64,000 nt of DNA from Ditylenchus dipsaci. Lineage: Eukaryota > Nematoda > Chromadorea > Rhabditida > Anguinidae. The stretch covers positions 62,001 to 126,000 of the forward strand of contig SADC01000171.1 of assembly GCA_004194705.1 (NCBI GenBank). Reading direction: 5' to 3'. The notes under the pieces are model-generated. The model did not search any database and was not told the DNA's origin. It was given only the letters and a program-made list of their open reading frames with translations. The position numbers were made by a program, and so were the translations under genes. Below, piece after piece: positions 32,560 to 43,339 of this stretch; the stretch's first letter is position 1; each line of letters begins with the position of its first letter.

Positions 32560-34200
32560 CTGCGCAATTACTCTTTCAGTCGCAAAGATTAAAAAGCATA
32601 AAGACACAACAAAAATAAATAGAACAAAAATAAATAAAAAGTATCCATGCGGGTTCGAACTCGAGAAGGTACTGGAGCACACAACGCTTAACCACTAAAC
32701 TACCAAAGCACACATTCATGATGCTGAACAATGTTACTCAAGTTTCGAACGCATTTTTCACTCTCGAAATCGACTTTTCGCAGAAAAGGATCTTAATGTA
32801 AACCATTTTGTATTCTCTATCGAATGGTATATAGGGTTTTTCCGAATCGCATCGTTACTAGCATATCTTTCTTTGTGAGACAGATTTGCCTTTTTCGGGC
32901 AATTTGCCCAAGAAAGGCGATTTGCTCTTTGGGACCAAAAGGGCTTTGCTTTTTAGGGCAAAAAAAGGGCGAAATTTGTGCCCTTTTCAATTTACAAAAA
33001 GGCAAAATGCTCATCTCTGTGCAGAGATGGTTCCTCTACGACTGGCCTTTGCGTCCTGCTACGTGCTCTTTGATGTATCACCAGAGGCTGTATCTAAAAA
33101 AATACTCGACTTTTTTGTGATGCCTTCTCCCTAACAAAAAAATTTTGGTAGTTTTTTCGAGTTTTTAACACGGAAAAGGGCGTGTGAACTAAAGTATGCG
33201 TTTTCTGCAAACTTTCTCTCCGAATACGATGGCTGAAAAAATTCGGAAAAAGTACGACTTCGAAAGGGAAAACAGCTTCTGAAGTTAAGGTCATATTTAG
33301 GGTCACTTGAAATCTAGTCCAGCACTTACTTGAACCATTTAGCAGCTAAACGCTGTATGGGAGTGTTATCTGTGTGCAGAGTAGATGAAAAAATTCTACC
33401 ATATTGCACAAACAATTTAAATCAATTTTTCAAAGCAATTTTATGAGCACTTTCAACAGTTTTGCACGGAATCATGTCTCAGGTATGTGTGCGCGCATCT
33501 CAACTGCAAGCCCACTGCGTCTCTGGAGGATTAGGGGCTTGAGAGCTCAACCAATTACCACAGAACGACTCTTGATTAAAAATAGATAAAGACTCTTTTT
33601 GCCAGACAGAGTAAATTAAAAATAACAGGCGTCGGGGATGAGGTTTAGCTCTTGACCTCGAGAAAAGTCGCCTTACTTGCTATAAAAATGATGTGATGAA
33701 AAGCTTTACCCACTGTGCCATGTGACACGTCTAAAAATCTTAAATTTTCGGGTGTTTTGAAAGGCTGTGGGGCGGGGAAGACAAGGTTGTGAGCCTTGAA
33801 TTAAAGCAAACATCGAAAAATAAAAAGTTTGTAGCATAAATATACATTGTACAAATTTTTTAGGTACTATACAACGCCGCGCCAGCGCCATATGCGCCCT
33901 GGACTGTTTTTATTCATGCTCCGGCAACGCCCCACGCCCTAGAGAAAACCAGGCCATTACCCTAGCACCGCCCCAAGAACCGGGACCGGACAGTACGGTA
34001 CGCATTAAGGTGGCCCGGGGCGTTGAGGACCCAGCACTGATCATGACTGAATTAGATCATGATCGAAAAAACGCGTCATGAAAACACTGCACTTAACCTT
34101 GTACATCAAACAATTTTTGTCTATCACAAACGTATTTTATGTCACTCCGATAACAACTATCACCCACATAAACGGCAAAAAAACAGAAAACATTAAATGT
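32560..34200. other. Mixed repeats; one tRNA-like segment; no gene
   Basis: 32641-32712 (minus) has A-box TTTGGTAGTTTAGTGGTTAA and B-box GAGTTCGAACCC but does not fold as a standard tRNA. 32880-33005 iterates GGGCAAATTTGCC-like words. 33630-33725 (minus) has another A-box (ATGGCACAGTGGGTAAAGC). 33880-34020 is a GC-rich island (CCCCACGCCCTAG, GGGACCGGACAG). Confidence 0.45.
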
Positions 34201-34860
34201 TACTAAGAGTTCTGGCCCTTGGACGGCGGTTTCTTCTTGGCAAGTGTATAGGCTTTGCTTGGCCTATTCGTCTTTACCGAGGTAAAAGAGCAGTTCGCAT
34301 TGGACAGTTCGCATAGGTTTTTTAGGGGACAGTTTGCATTGGTTTTTCTAAATATTATTTTTGCTTATTTTTGTCTTGATAGGTATCTTTGTCGATTCAA
34401 ATTCTGTTCTATAAGCCAATCGCAGTTCCACTAGATGGTCCACGCACCAATAAAACCAAGTGGTCGGACGACCACTTGGTTGCATTTTTTATCTTTTATA
34501 CTATTTTTTTTGTTTTCTGCGCTGATTAGAGCATGGTTGTTTATGCTAGAATGAGACAACTAATCATAGTTGATATGTACTTGGATTATGTGGTCCACCT
34601 GGTAAATTTTTTTGTCCGTCATCAATGTACTTGAACTTCAAGTATGTTAATTACTTCTGTGAGTTTCGTAATATACGTAAAATTTGGGCGTTTTTATTTG
34701 GCGGCAGAATTTTTGACCAGGTAGGTACTTACATGATCCAGTTAGTCATCCAAGTCTTTTTTGTTTCGACGCCATGATCAGTATCTTAAATAATACGTAG
34801 CATGTGTAAATGGTTAATATTTTTTTGACTTCGGAAGTCAGAATGGGTCGCAGAAGATGA
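34200..34860 (+). repeat. Block E, copy 1
   Basis: Matches 50280-50870 from GAGGTAAAAGAGCAGTTCGC through CCAAGTGGTCGGACGACCAC to GACCAGGTAGGT. In the second copy it lies downstream of family D copy D3; here no family D exon precedes it. A 149-codon frame in the second copy is broken here, so it is unlikely to be coding. Confidence 0.7.
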
Positions 34861-35579
34861 AATCGTTTTTGTCGCTATCACCATCATGTATCCCAGAACG
34901 TCGGCTATCGTTTAAAAAAAGAATGTCAGATAATACGCGTTTCAAGAGGGCCATCTGCCTATTTTTTGATCAATATAGTAAATGTGGATTGATATAGTGG
35001 ATTAATATAGTTCATTCTCTCAACGTGATTACCTATTCAGTATTTAGATGGTCATCCATCTAGACGACCTTGGTTATGGTTTGAAGTCATATGGTATAAT
35101 CAAGGAGTAGTTGACGAAATTTTTTATTTTTCGGTTTCCCTAACCGTTTCGTGTACTAATCACGATGTTCTAAAACAGTTTTTAAGTTGTAGGTAGTGAT
35201 ATGAACGGAATGGCCGAAGTAATTAAAGTAAAAAAAAAAGTGTATCGAGTTGGTGTATCGAGTTGTCAATGCATCCAGTCGGTGTATCGAGTTAGTTTTT
35301 GTATCGGTTGGCAGTCCGTGTCGCTACACAAAAACAATATAAGAAAAATGAGGAGCAACCGGACAAAACGGACCGGAAAACAGGACAAAAGTCTGACATA
35401 CAATAAAACCACAGTCCAAAACGGGTGGGAAAACCACTTGGTACCCACCTGAAAGAGTACGCCTCTAAAAATTTTAAATTTAGCTAAAAGTTGTAAAAAA
35501 CCATGATATCTTACCCAAACCCTGCGCCAAACATGGTTTAATAATTACAAAAATGTGGTTTTACCCACCAAACCAAAGT
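34861..35579. other. No recognised gene
   Basis: 35238-35312 repeats GTGTATCGAGTT four times. The stretch near 35330-35430 matches 45525-45615. Confidence 0.4.
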
Positions 35580-35767
35580 ACCTTGGCTGTGAGTAGCCCG
35601 ATTACCTCGACGGTACCACAATAATTAGATATCAAATCCCAAAAAATTGAGAAAGAAAATTTTGAGGTCATTTTCAAAATTTTGGGTCAACATCCTAAAT
35701 CTAAAAAAATCGATAGAGCTCGTGGGCGTTAAAAATGCAAAAAACAGATTTGAAAAAATATTGGAAA

Positions 35768-35878
35768 ATGTCGGGTGACAATTGTGGCCGTGGCCGTGGT
35801 GGCCGTAAAATCATATTTACACCGACTTTACAGCCAATGTTTGGACCTCGTACTTGGCTCGTACTTGCTCGTACTTGA
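35768..35878 (+). CDS. Small RG-rich frame in unit D
   Basis: Reads MSGDNCGRGRGGRKIIFTP, then LQPMFGPRTWLVLART and stops; 36 residues. The same sequence starts at 48495 in D3, where it stays open further because of an indel. An RGRGGR run followed by FTPTL has the look of an RNA-binding or polymerase III subunit start, but it is too short to assign and may be chance. Confidence 0.25.
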   Translation: MSGDNCGRGRGGRKIIFTPTLQPMFGPRTWLVLART

Positions 35879-36267
35879 TACTTTGTATTTTTCGTCCTAG
35901 AAATTCTTCTTTTTTCTGAAAAGTTTTAAACTAGATGCCTTCAGAACAACCACAGCTATATTTTTACAAAAAATATACCTGTGTCGAGATTATAAATCGT
36001 TATATATTGATATTTCAAGTGCAAGTACGAGCTCAGGTATGAGCACTCGTAGCCATCGAACAATAACTGGTCATAAATCACCGAGCGTGCTTTCATTCTG
36101 CTGTCGCAAAGAACGTTGTATATTTGTTTTTCGACAAATTTGGCGATACGTCTTTGTGCAGTCGTATCTTGCAGCTAAACGTGATTCCAATCAAAAAAAT
36201 AAATTGTATCATGAAAATAACTATTGTCTCCGTGATCACTGTTTCACAAATTTTTCTAACAATTTAT

Positions 36268-36375
36268 TAGTGCTGCGTGCGATGCGATATATCGCATCGC
36301 AACATCGCAACATCGCACGAAATTTTGCCTTAAACATCGCATCGCACATCGCAAAAACACAAATGCGCAGCACTA
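36268..36375. mobile_element. hAT-type MITE, 108 bp, upstream of family D exon 1
   Basis: Tips TAGTGCTGCGTGCGATGCGA and TAGTGCTGCGCATTTG, inverted; 8-base target duplication CAATTTAT (36260-36267, 36376-36383). Copy D4 (AACAATTTATTACAGCTG, about 58412) is the empty site. Internal word ATCGCATCGCAACATCGC. Confidence 0.9.
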
Positions 36376-36399
36376 CAATTTATTACAGCTGCTGAAGAA

Positions 36400-37024
36400 A
36401 TGAGCGACAAGAAGAAAGCTGCCAATCTGGTCAAACGGACAGCGTCAAAGATGAGCAAGGTGTACGTGAAGTAAATTTATTTTACTGTTCATCATCTATT
36501 TCTTAAAACTGATTTTTTTCAGTTCTGGGCTGGCGGACATCAGGAAGAGGTAATTCATTCTTTTTCAACAACTCACAATTCATATTACTTATCTTAAGGA
36601 GGATGTCGGCGATTTCGCAAAGATCTACAGCGTGACAAAAGGCAAAGAGGTGAGTTCCAAGTAAAATTCCCAACGAAACTTCTTGTGAAATATTCGGCTT
36701 CTTCAGCAATAGTGAATGTCAGAATCAACTTGTTGTTTCTTGCATTCACTACTCCTTGATTTGCCCCTCGTCTTAAAATGGTCTACTGCTATTTGGTCAT
36801 AAGTAAAAGTGTTATCTGGCTAACTCTGACTGTTTTGTTTTTAGAATCGCAAAAAGCTGGAAAAAATTCGACTCATCAGCTACATAGACAGCCCCGACTA
36901 TCCCGAAGATCTCGACTTGAAGCTGAGTGGTCACAAGAAGGTGATGGAAGACATTCAGAGCCTCAGCGATCGCGAAGTGAGTGAGCAATTGAATCTTCTG
37001 CCCAAAGAGGAAGCTAAGCGCTAA
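36400..37024 (+). CDS. Family D gene, best copy (D1), about 106 aa
   Basis: Four exons, all phase 0: 36400-36465 (MSDKKKAANLVKRTASKMSK, then VY), 36523-36549 (FWAGGHQEE), 36602-36649 (DVGDFAKIYSVTKGKE) and 36845-37024 (NRKKLEKIRLISYIDSPDYP, then HKKVMEDIQSLSDREVSEQL, ending LPKEEAKR, TAA). AATAAA is at 37063-37068. The start follows a TTACAG acceptor-like site and CTGCTGAAGAA, so an upstream leader exon or trans-splice site is possible. The protein is small, soluble and charged, with a basic N-terminus and a Lys/Glu-rich helical C-terminus. I do not recognise the family. Six copies exist in the window, and substitutions between them keep the frame in exons 2 to 4. Confidence 0.6.
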
Positions 37025-38136
37025 AATTCGTTTCTGTTGTCAAATTTGTTTCGTTACTCTCAAATAAAGTGAATTCTTTTTTTATCTTCGAAGAGTCGAC
37101 ACTGTGGGTGAGGGCGGGTTAATGGGATAGTCGAGCATCGCCATATTTTCACTTATCGACTTTTCACTTACCACTTTTCCGTTAGGTGAAATGGCGAGTT
37201 AAACATCTAAATCTACGGTCACTTAAATAGTGCACCTTTCTAACTGTAACTGTTCATGCTTCTCAAAAATTTTCAACGGAGACAGTAAAATTTTTATCCC
37301 GAAGTTACCCACAAGAAAACTAAATATGTTCTAATATATTACAGATCCCTGTCCATCTTCACATTAGAGTGCAGGATTTTGCAAATCTGTTATTCGTTTT
37401 CTTTAACTATCATAAGCTCAGCCTTTTTGTCTTTACTGAGGTAAAAGGACAGTTCGCATATGTTTTCATAGGGGACATTTCGCATTGGTTTTTTCGACCC
37501 AAGTAGCGTATAAACACCCCCCCCTGATTTTTCGAGCTTAGCACGTATAAAGCCTCCGTTATCTCGTACTAATTTGTTAGACAAGTCAAAGTCGGGTCCG
37601 CGACGTTTGACCCTCGCCGTTTGACCCCCAGCCGTTTGACTCCCACGGCTGTATTACTCCCAGAAATTTTAAAACATTGTATCCTTTCTAAATCGTAGAC
37701 TTAGACATTAGTTGTTGACGCTCGTGACATCCTACCCAAACCATGAGCTAAACATGGTTTAATAATTACGAAAAAGTTATTTTAACAACCAAAACCAAAG
37801 TACCGAAGGTAGTTACTCCATTCACTTGAATGGTAGTATAACTATCAGAAAAATACTGTAACCGCTATGTAGCTATCCCAAACAACTAAGTGAAAACAGA
37901 TAATAGCCGGGGAGTCAAATGTCTGGGGCCTAAACGTCCTGCTCCTCAAATTCTCTCATACAGGGTGTCCCGAAATTACGCGCACATTTTTTTGTCTTTA
38001 AACTGTTCAAATGCGCTAGGCTCATTAATTGTTATTGATTTTTTATGATTGTACGATATATCTGTCTTTTAATGAGTTTGTCGTTCAGATAATGGCTGAT
38101 ATCATGAAGCAAGAACTGCGCTCTTCCTTCGTCTAG
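37025..38136. other. Unit D spacer and mariner-like tip
   Basis: 37600-37660 iterates GTTTGACCCCCAGCC. A CAGGGTGTCCCGAAATTACG sequence at 37970 is a single mariner-like tip shared by all three H2B-bearing units. In D4 this tip is disrupted by two younger insertions. Confidence 0.5.
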
Positions 38137-38492
38137 GAAACAGGAAATCAAGCGAAAAGCTATTGACGTCATGGATGCTTTTTGTGAAGATATTTTCGAA
38201 CGTCTATGTCAGGATGCTAGTTTCTCGCGAAGTAGGTCGCTTTGTACTGAAATTATTATTTGGAAGCGTCTTGTTTTTTCAGGCGCTATCAGTCTCACAA
38301 GAAGCAGAAGGTTCCAACGATAGCCGTTCGTAAAATTAATTTGTCTACTCGGCTCCTTTGAAAGGTGAATTGGCCAAGCATGCTGTTGCCGAAGGGAAGA
38401 AAGCTGTGGCGATTTACAATGACTCTTTCCCAGAGAAAACCTGAGGCTTTTATACCTTTTGTTTCGTCAACAAAAGTCCCTCGTCGTATTAG
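38137..38492 (+). pseudogene. Histone H2B-like, intron-split (copy in D1)
   Basis: Exon 38137-38231 and exon 38283-38492, separated by a 51-base intron (GTAGGT..TTTTCAG). The family consensus reads ETGIKRKAIDVMDAFVK, FERLCQDASFLAK, RYQSHKKQKVPTIAVRK, then [28 protein letters not shown]. It aligns with canonical H2B from the loop after helix 1 to the C-terminal helix (DTGIS.[35 protein letters not shown]). After the helix it has about 20 extra residues ending KSPSSY-stop. This copy has an extra A near 38145, missing bases near 38220 and in the RLLL codons. The N-terminal tail and helix 1 were not found. Splicing within the fold and the low identity suggest a divergent variant or its pseudogene. 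Confidence 0.7.
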
Positions 38493-38883
38493 CTATTCTT
38501 TCGAAAATAAAGAGAATTGTAAAGTTTGGCGTCTATTTCTTGGTGTGGTTGTGTTCTTCGTCTCAAAATTCCACAATTCTGGAGATTAGAAAATTAGAAA
38601 ATTTTTTGGAACCCGAAAAAGTGAAAAAAATTTTGATCCAAGTGGACGACCACTTGGTTGTAAAACTGGATGTAATTATGAGCGATTATAAGGGGTGATG
38701 TAGAGGTTGCTTGTTCGAATCGACCTGCTGCATACCTTTTTGTAATTTTGAGTGTTTAAGTGGTGCAGAGGTCCATACACTCATCACCAAAATTGCTGCG
38801 CATTGATACTGCGCATGTTTTGGTAAAATCTTTTTCGTGTTTCTAAGTTCTTATTGAAAGTATTTGGTACGAAGTTTGATATA
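38493..38883. other. Unit D tail with tRNA-like 3' half
   Basis: Contains the palindrome CCAAGTGGACGACCACTTGG (38639) and GAGGTTGCTTGTTCGAATCG (B-box-like, 38706). Repeated at 62080-62410. Confidence 0.5.
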
Positions 38884-40060
38884 CAGGGTGATCCAACTTT
38901 TTTACCCATATTTGTTTTGCCCGTAACTTTTTTTATATTCATTGAAATTTTTTGTACGACAACTCATTAAAGCCCTGTTTCTACCATTTCGTTTAAAAAA
39001 AGATTGGCTCAGTTTGATTACTCTGAGCCGAGTTACGGACATTTTTATTTAATTACTGGAAAGAGCAGAAATTGTCTAGTTTACTTACAGGGTCGCGCAA
39101 AAAAAAACGTGACAGTTTTTAAAACTGTTTACCTCCATGATTCATTTGTGATATGATGCATGTGAAATACCTAATCGTATCTAAGATAACGGGCTTTCAA
39201 AAAAAGAATAAAAAAAAGAAAAAAAAGAAGAGAAATTGGTAATGATAAGTGCAACACCCCTAACTCATACCTCTCTATTTTAATACTCCTTAGAGGGGGT
39301 GCACTTGTTATGCTGTCGAATTTTTGGATATGCATTGTCTGGAAATTGTCGTCTGGAAATTTGCGTTGAAAGGAATGGAAGGAGCGTCGAGACAAGATAA
39401 GAAACATTGTTGTTGATTTTTTGTTGAATTTGTTGAATAAATTTGTCGGTTTCCAGTAATTAAATAAAAATGTCCGTAACTCGGCTCAGAGTACAGTCGA
39501 ACCTCCAATAGTGTACACCCCAAAAGTTCGTTCCCGCCTAGGGTCCGACACTTTTTCATCTCAATTTTCTATTTTTTTTGCTGATTCTGTTTTGACAGTC
39601 TGGCCGCAAATATCGTAAGGATTCCGATTTTACCGATCGTTTTTCATTTGTCTATATATTTGTTCTCTAAAAAAGCAAAACCTCTATATAGTGTACATCT
39701 TATTTTCAAAGTGGTGTACATTATATAGAGGTTTTGCTTTTTTACAGAAAAAATGTATAAGCAAATGAAAAACGATCGGTAAAATCGGAATCCTTACGAT
39801 ATTTGCGGCCAGACTGTCAAAACAGAATCAGCAAAAAAAATAGAAAATTGAGATGAAAAAAGTGTCGGACCCTAGGCGGGAACGAACTTTTGGGGTGTAC
39901 ACTATTGGGAGGTTCGACTGTAATCAAACTGAGCCAATCTTTTTTTTAAACGAAATGGTAGAAACAGGGCTTTCAAATGAGTTGTCGTACAAAAAATTTC
40001 AATGAATATAAAAAAAGTTACGGGCAAAACAAATATGGGTAAAAAAGTTGGATCACCCTG
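38884..40060. mobile_element. Mariner-like snap-back element, host to a nested MITE
   Basis: Tips CAGGGTGATCCAACTTTTTT and inverse, TA flanks (38882-38883, 40061-40062). Arms are 38884-39062 and 39445-39493 plus 39921-40060. The 380-base loop (39063-39444) has no transposase. Confidence 0.85.
39494..39920. mobile_element. Pogo-like MITE, word GTGTACACTATT, nested
   Basis: Tips CAGTCGAACCTCCAATAGTG and inverse with TA flanks (39492-39493, 39921-39922). The opposite arm of the host hairpin (39018-39035, reading TTTGATTACTCTGAG) is the empty site. An inner pair GCAAAACCTCTATATAGTG / inverse looks like a second, older set of tips. Confidence 0.95.
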
Positions 40061-40062
40061 TA

Positions 40063-40847
40063 TTATGAATCGAACGTTCGATTCGAAGTTCGGGTTCGAA
40101 AATTTTCGAACGAATGTTCGGTTCGAAGTCGAACGTTCGAAAAATCTCGAATATTTCGAACAATGTTCGAAATCGAACGTTCGATTCGATAACCCTATAT
40201 ACAACCAATCATGGCTGTACACCAAAATACACGCGCCAATTCGGTACTTGGTCGTTTTGGTACGCGGTCGTTTTGTACGAAATTTTTAGTGAGAATTGTT
40301 TTGGTAAGAGATTTTTAGTAAGAAATTTTTTCGTTGCAGCACGAAAAACGGTATTTTGGTAAGAGATTTTTTAATACGCAGTTATTCCGGTCAGTAATTC
40401 TATGGTAACAGCACGAAAAATTTCGTAGCAAAACGACCATGTACCAAATTGGCGCGTATATTTCGGTATACAGCCTCAATTATTGACAGAAAAGTTTTTC
40501 GTGAAATAGTTTTGTCAAAAAACAATTATTTTGGAAACAAATCTTGCAAAGACCAATTGTTTCTCATTTGAATTAATTGTTAGATGACTTTTTGCTCAGT
40601 TGAATTTTTTAAAGATACTTTGTGCTCAGTTGTGGGTGTGCCAATACTCATATGAATACTGCCGGCGAAACGTTCAAAAACAACAGGGGGACCGAACCAC
40701 CCGAAACCACCTACACCAGCCAAAGAGCTTCGAAATTTGGTTTGGTCTACACTTTTCAAATTCATGCCCTTTAAAAATTTTTGTGGGAATTCAAATTTTC
40801 CAGTTTGAAGCAACCAAACCAAGTGATCGTCCACTTGGACAAAGCTT
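40063..40847. other. Word arrays, no gene
   Basis: 40075-40190 iterates TCGAACGTTCGATTCGAA-type palindromes. 40240-40450 iterates TTTTGGTAAGAGATTTTTAG and TACGAAATTTTT. No coding signal. Confidence 0.5.
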
Positions 40848-41062
40848 TTTTTGCTGCAAAAAGACTTTTTTTTGCTGCAAAAAAGACTTTTTTTTTGCTG
40901 CAAAAATTAGTTGATGCAAAAAGTCTTTTTTTTTGCTGCAAAAAAACTTTTTTTGCTGCAAAAAGTCTTTTTTTCGCTGCAAAAAGACTTTTTTTTGCTG
41001 CAAAAAGACTTTTTTTTTGCTGCAAAAAGACTTTTTTTGCTGCAAAAGACTTTTTTTTGGCT
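40848..41062 (+). repeat. Tandem array of TTTTTTTGCTGCAAAAAGAC
   Basis: About ten units of roughly 20 bases; each unit contains the palindrome TTTTTGCTGCAAAAA (imperfect). Abuts the FLYWCH element end (GGCTGTAACCGTTT). Confidence 0.9.
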
Positions 41063-41069
41063 GTAACCG

Positions 41070-41854
41070 TTTGGGAAATTTCTTTTTGGAAATAGTCGAC
41101 TTTGGGAACAGTCGATTTTGGAGCAGTCGGTTTTGGGAGCAGTCGATTTTGGGAGCAGTCGATTTTCGGGCGCCAATTTGGAAAAAGTCTGTTTCGAAGA
41201 ATTGATTTGGAAAATCATTTTTTTGGTTGAAATGAATTTCGCGAAAAGATTTTTTTGAAGAAAAAAGTCTAGAAATTTGCAGTTTTCGATGAAAACAGGT
41301 TGGAATATGAAAAAAGGAAAACCTATAATTTCTTGTAGTTCTACTTTGGAAGGTCGTAACCTCTCAATTTTTCTCAAAAGTATTATTTATTATTTTGAAA
41401 GATTGGCTTTAGTTGTTCTATCATGAACAGTGAGAGTGAAGAAGAAATTGACGTCTTTGGAAATTCAAGCGATGAAGAGGACAGCCAGAAAAATTAGCGA
41501 GCGAATTTCCTGTTGTTGCAAAACTTGTGGGGAGCTCAGCTTCGATTCATCGATAGCCAGCAGAAACAACTCATTCTCATTTATTCGGGTACAATCACTT
41601 GTTATTGTGTATCGATATGCATTAATTTAATTAGGTTACAAGCTTTATCAGCAGTCAGCAGTCAAATTCTCGATCTCAATCGTGCTGTTTCGCACACGGA
41701 AGTGGTATTCTACTGTCGTGAGGCCAACTGCTTTAAAAGGGTATGGACAGAGCTAAAGCCGGAACACGCTTTTCCAACGTATCGATGTGAAACAGGAGAA
41801 AGCCACAGTCATGAAGCCGATTCTATCAAACAGAAGTTGGATGTCAGAAGTTGA
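41070..41854 (+). CDS. FLYWCH element copy 2 with gene 41423-41854
   Basis: 41070-41170 carries the word GGGAGCAGTCGATTTTGG about five times. The gene has exon 1 41423-41588 and exon 2 41635-41854. Exon 1 begins MNSESEEEIDVFGNSSDEE and loses a G in the GAGGGACAG run, shifting frame. Exon 2 is intact: YKL then HTEVVFYCREANCFKRVWTE, YRCETGESHSHEADSIKQKL, ending DVRS. The C-x4-C and H-x-H ligands of a FLYWCH finger are present. Confidence 0.6.
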
Positions 41855-41867
41855 TGTTGGCTACAAA

Positions 41868-42245
41868 TTCTGGCTCTCTTCTCTGTTGATGCTTCATCCT
41901 TCGCTCTGGCCATAAGTATCTTCTCTCTTGTTCTTTTTTTTCAGCTCTCGGTTTAAAAGTATCTTCTCTCTTTTGTCCTTTTTTCAGCTCTCGGTTAAAA
42001 AAATTCTGGCTCTCTTCTCTGTTGATGCTGTCAACCTTCGCTCTGGCCTCAGGTAACTTCTCTCTTTTTGTTCCTTTTTTTCAGCTCTCGGTTTAAAAAT
42101 TCTGGCTCTCTTCTCTGTTGATGCTGTCATCTTTCGCTGTGGCCTTAGGTATCTTCTCTCTTTTGTTCCTTTTTTTCAGCTCTCGGTTTAATCGGTTAAA
42201 CCGAGAGCTGAAAAAAAAGGAACAAAAAGAGAAGATACCTAAAGA
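41868..42245 (+). repeat. Tandem repeat of about 100-130 bp with inverted end
   Basis: Three to four units of ATTCTGGCTCTCTTCTCTGT, GTTGATGCTGTCA, CTTCTCTCTTTTGTTCC and TTTTTTTCAGCTCTCGGTTT; the last part folds back at 42180-42240 (CGGTTTAATCGGTTAAACCG). Confidence 0.8.
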
Positions 42246-42455
42246 AAATAATGAAAATTGGGGGTGAAAGAGTGCAGTGAATCGCAATCTAGCAAACAAA
42301 ATCCAGCAAAACATATGACAATAACAAGTTTAACAATCAAGAAAAGGGTTGAGATGCGCACACCCACATACCTTAGACGCAAATCACAGATCGCGAAAAA
42401 TAAATAATGATCTGGTCTAAAATATAAAAAATAATAGCACTTGCAGATGGTAAAC

Positions 42456-42735
42456 ACTATAAAAAGATGATTTCTATGCAAAGATGGGTTTTGTGAATAG
42501 CCCTGTGAAAAAGAATGCGCGGATATTCTGAATAAAAAGATAGGAATTCTCGGAGGGATAGAGACTGTGATTTTTTAGGAGGACTTGATATAATGTGCTC
42601 TGGCATTGGATCAGACTTTTTATGTGTTATCACCTGATTCAGACCACCTGAGTACTTGGGCTCTGCCACTACCTTGATCTGTCTGTTGGACAGAGAAAAC
42701 TGTAAATATCTTTCCTGTATGTCTCCAGTTAGCAT
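42456..42735 (-). CDS. Open frame of 92 codons, unrecognised
   Basis: Reads MLTGDIQERYLQFSLSNRQI, then VVAEPKYSGGLNQVITHKK, MPEHIISSPPKKSQSLSLR. The first 75 codons have a less AT-biased, gene-like composition than the surroundings, and the last part looks like read-through into intron. No neighbour or family resemblance supports a function. It could be an exon of a host gene. Confidence 0.25.
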
Positions 42736-42799
42736 CCTTTACCTTTGTATGATCGCCGTTTGAACGTAAATGTTGACAAACAAGAAAGAATCGTTGACC

Positions 42800-42990
42800 T
42801 CAAATGTGTTACGCGACTCGGTTGTTACGCGTAACATGTAACGCGTAACACGCGAAATGTTACGCGTAACATCAAAAAGTGCTGTTACGCGACTTTTGAT
42901 ACGCGGGTCTGTTACGAGACTCAAAAAAGTGTTACGCGTACAGAGTCGCGCAACATGAGTAGCGTAACAGAATTTGTTACGTGTTACGCC
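42800..42990. repeat. TTACGCGTAACA palindromic array
   Basis: About ten palindromic TGTTACGCGTAACA-type words, CpG rich against an AT-rich background. A related array is at 52820-53045. Confidence 0.8.
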
Positions 42991-43133
42991 GGAGTATGAA
43001 TGGAGCTAAAAATTGCCGTTAGAAAGGGACACCCGGAAACCTAATACTACAAAAGAAATTACCCCAAAATAACTTTATTGTCGAACAACATAACCAATAG
43101 CAGATTAATAGTTGAACAATATTAGAAAACTCA

Positions 43134-43336
43134 TCAAATCACTCGCTCCAAAAGCTTGCTGATCGCTCCTCGCGATTGCCGGAATCTCCACCTCGACCAA
43201 GTGATTTGCCTCTTAGTGAATCCACCAGTCAGGTTGCTGAGCTTGAAGGGCCACAAAAATCGCTAACTTGCTTAAGTTCCTGCCAAGGTTATAGATTCGT
43301 AGATGATGGCTTCGACGCAGATCACATTGTATTGTT
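43134..43336 (-). pseudogene. RPL7: Ribosomal protein L7 (uL30) last exon, frameshifted
   Basis: After a TATATTTCAG acceptor the minus strand reads ICVEAIIYE, YNLGRNLSKL, then FLWPFKLSNLTGGFTKRQ, GRGGDSGNREE and AISKLLERVI-stop across several frames. These align in order with the RPL7 C-terminus (CVED.IHEIY.VG, NFLWPFKLSSPRGGMKKK, GGDAGNRE, INRLI). At least three indels separate the segments. No upstream RPL7 exons were seen within 1 kb. Confidence 0.8.
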
Positions 43337-43339
43337 CTG

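Larger units (their letters stand above)
35580..38870 (+). repeat. Unit D1 (family D gene plus H2B-like)
   Basis: Starts at GAGTAGCCCGATTACCTCGA (also 57450), passes GTACGAGCTCAGG, the family D gene, a 950-base spacer with TTTGACCCCCAGCCGTTTGAC words, the H2B-like sequence and ends near GCGCATGTTTTGG. Copies: D2 45690-48438, D3 48439-50280, D4 57445-62400. D1 has the fewest indels in coding parts. Confidence 0.8.

Noticed and set aside
32256..32618. Repetitive proteins rich in PKSTAPK or FGSSRFWEQS, in several frames and on both strands
   Set aside because: They are translations of the iterated AAAATCGACTGCTCCC word at the transposon end; all frames stay open because the unit is a multiple of three with no stop.
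1387..33725. Functional tRNA genes at 1387, 5649 (minus), 21033, 23466 (minus), 32641 (minus), 33630 (minus)
   Set aside because: Each has an A box or B box but none gives a complete cloverleaf with matching acceptor and anticodon stems; SINE-like or decayed.
40771..41095. Frames reading QQKKSLFAAKK or AAKRLFFAAK
   Set aside because: Translation of the 20-base TTTGCTGCAAAAAGAC tandem array.
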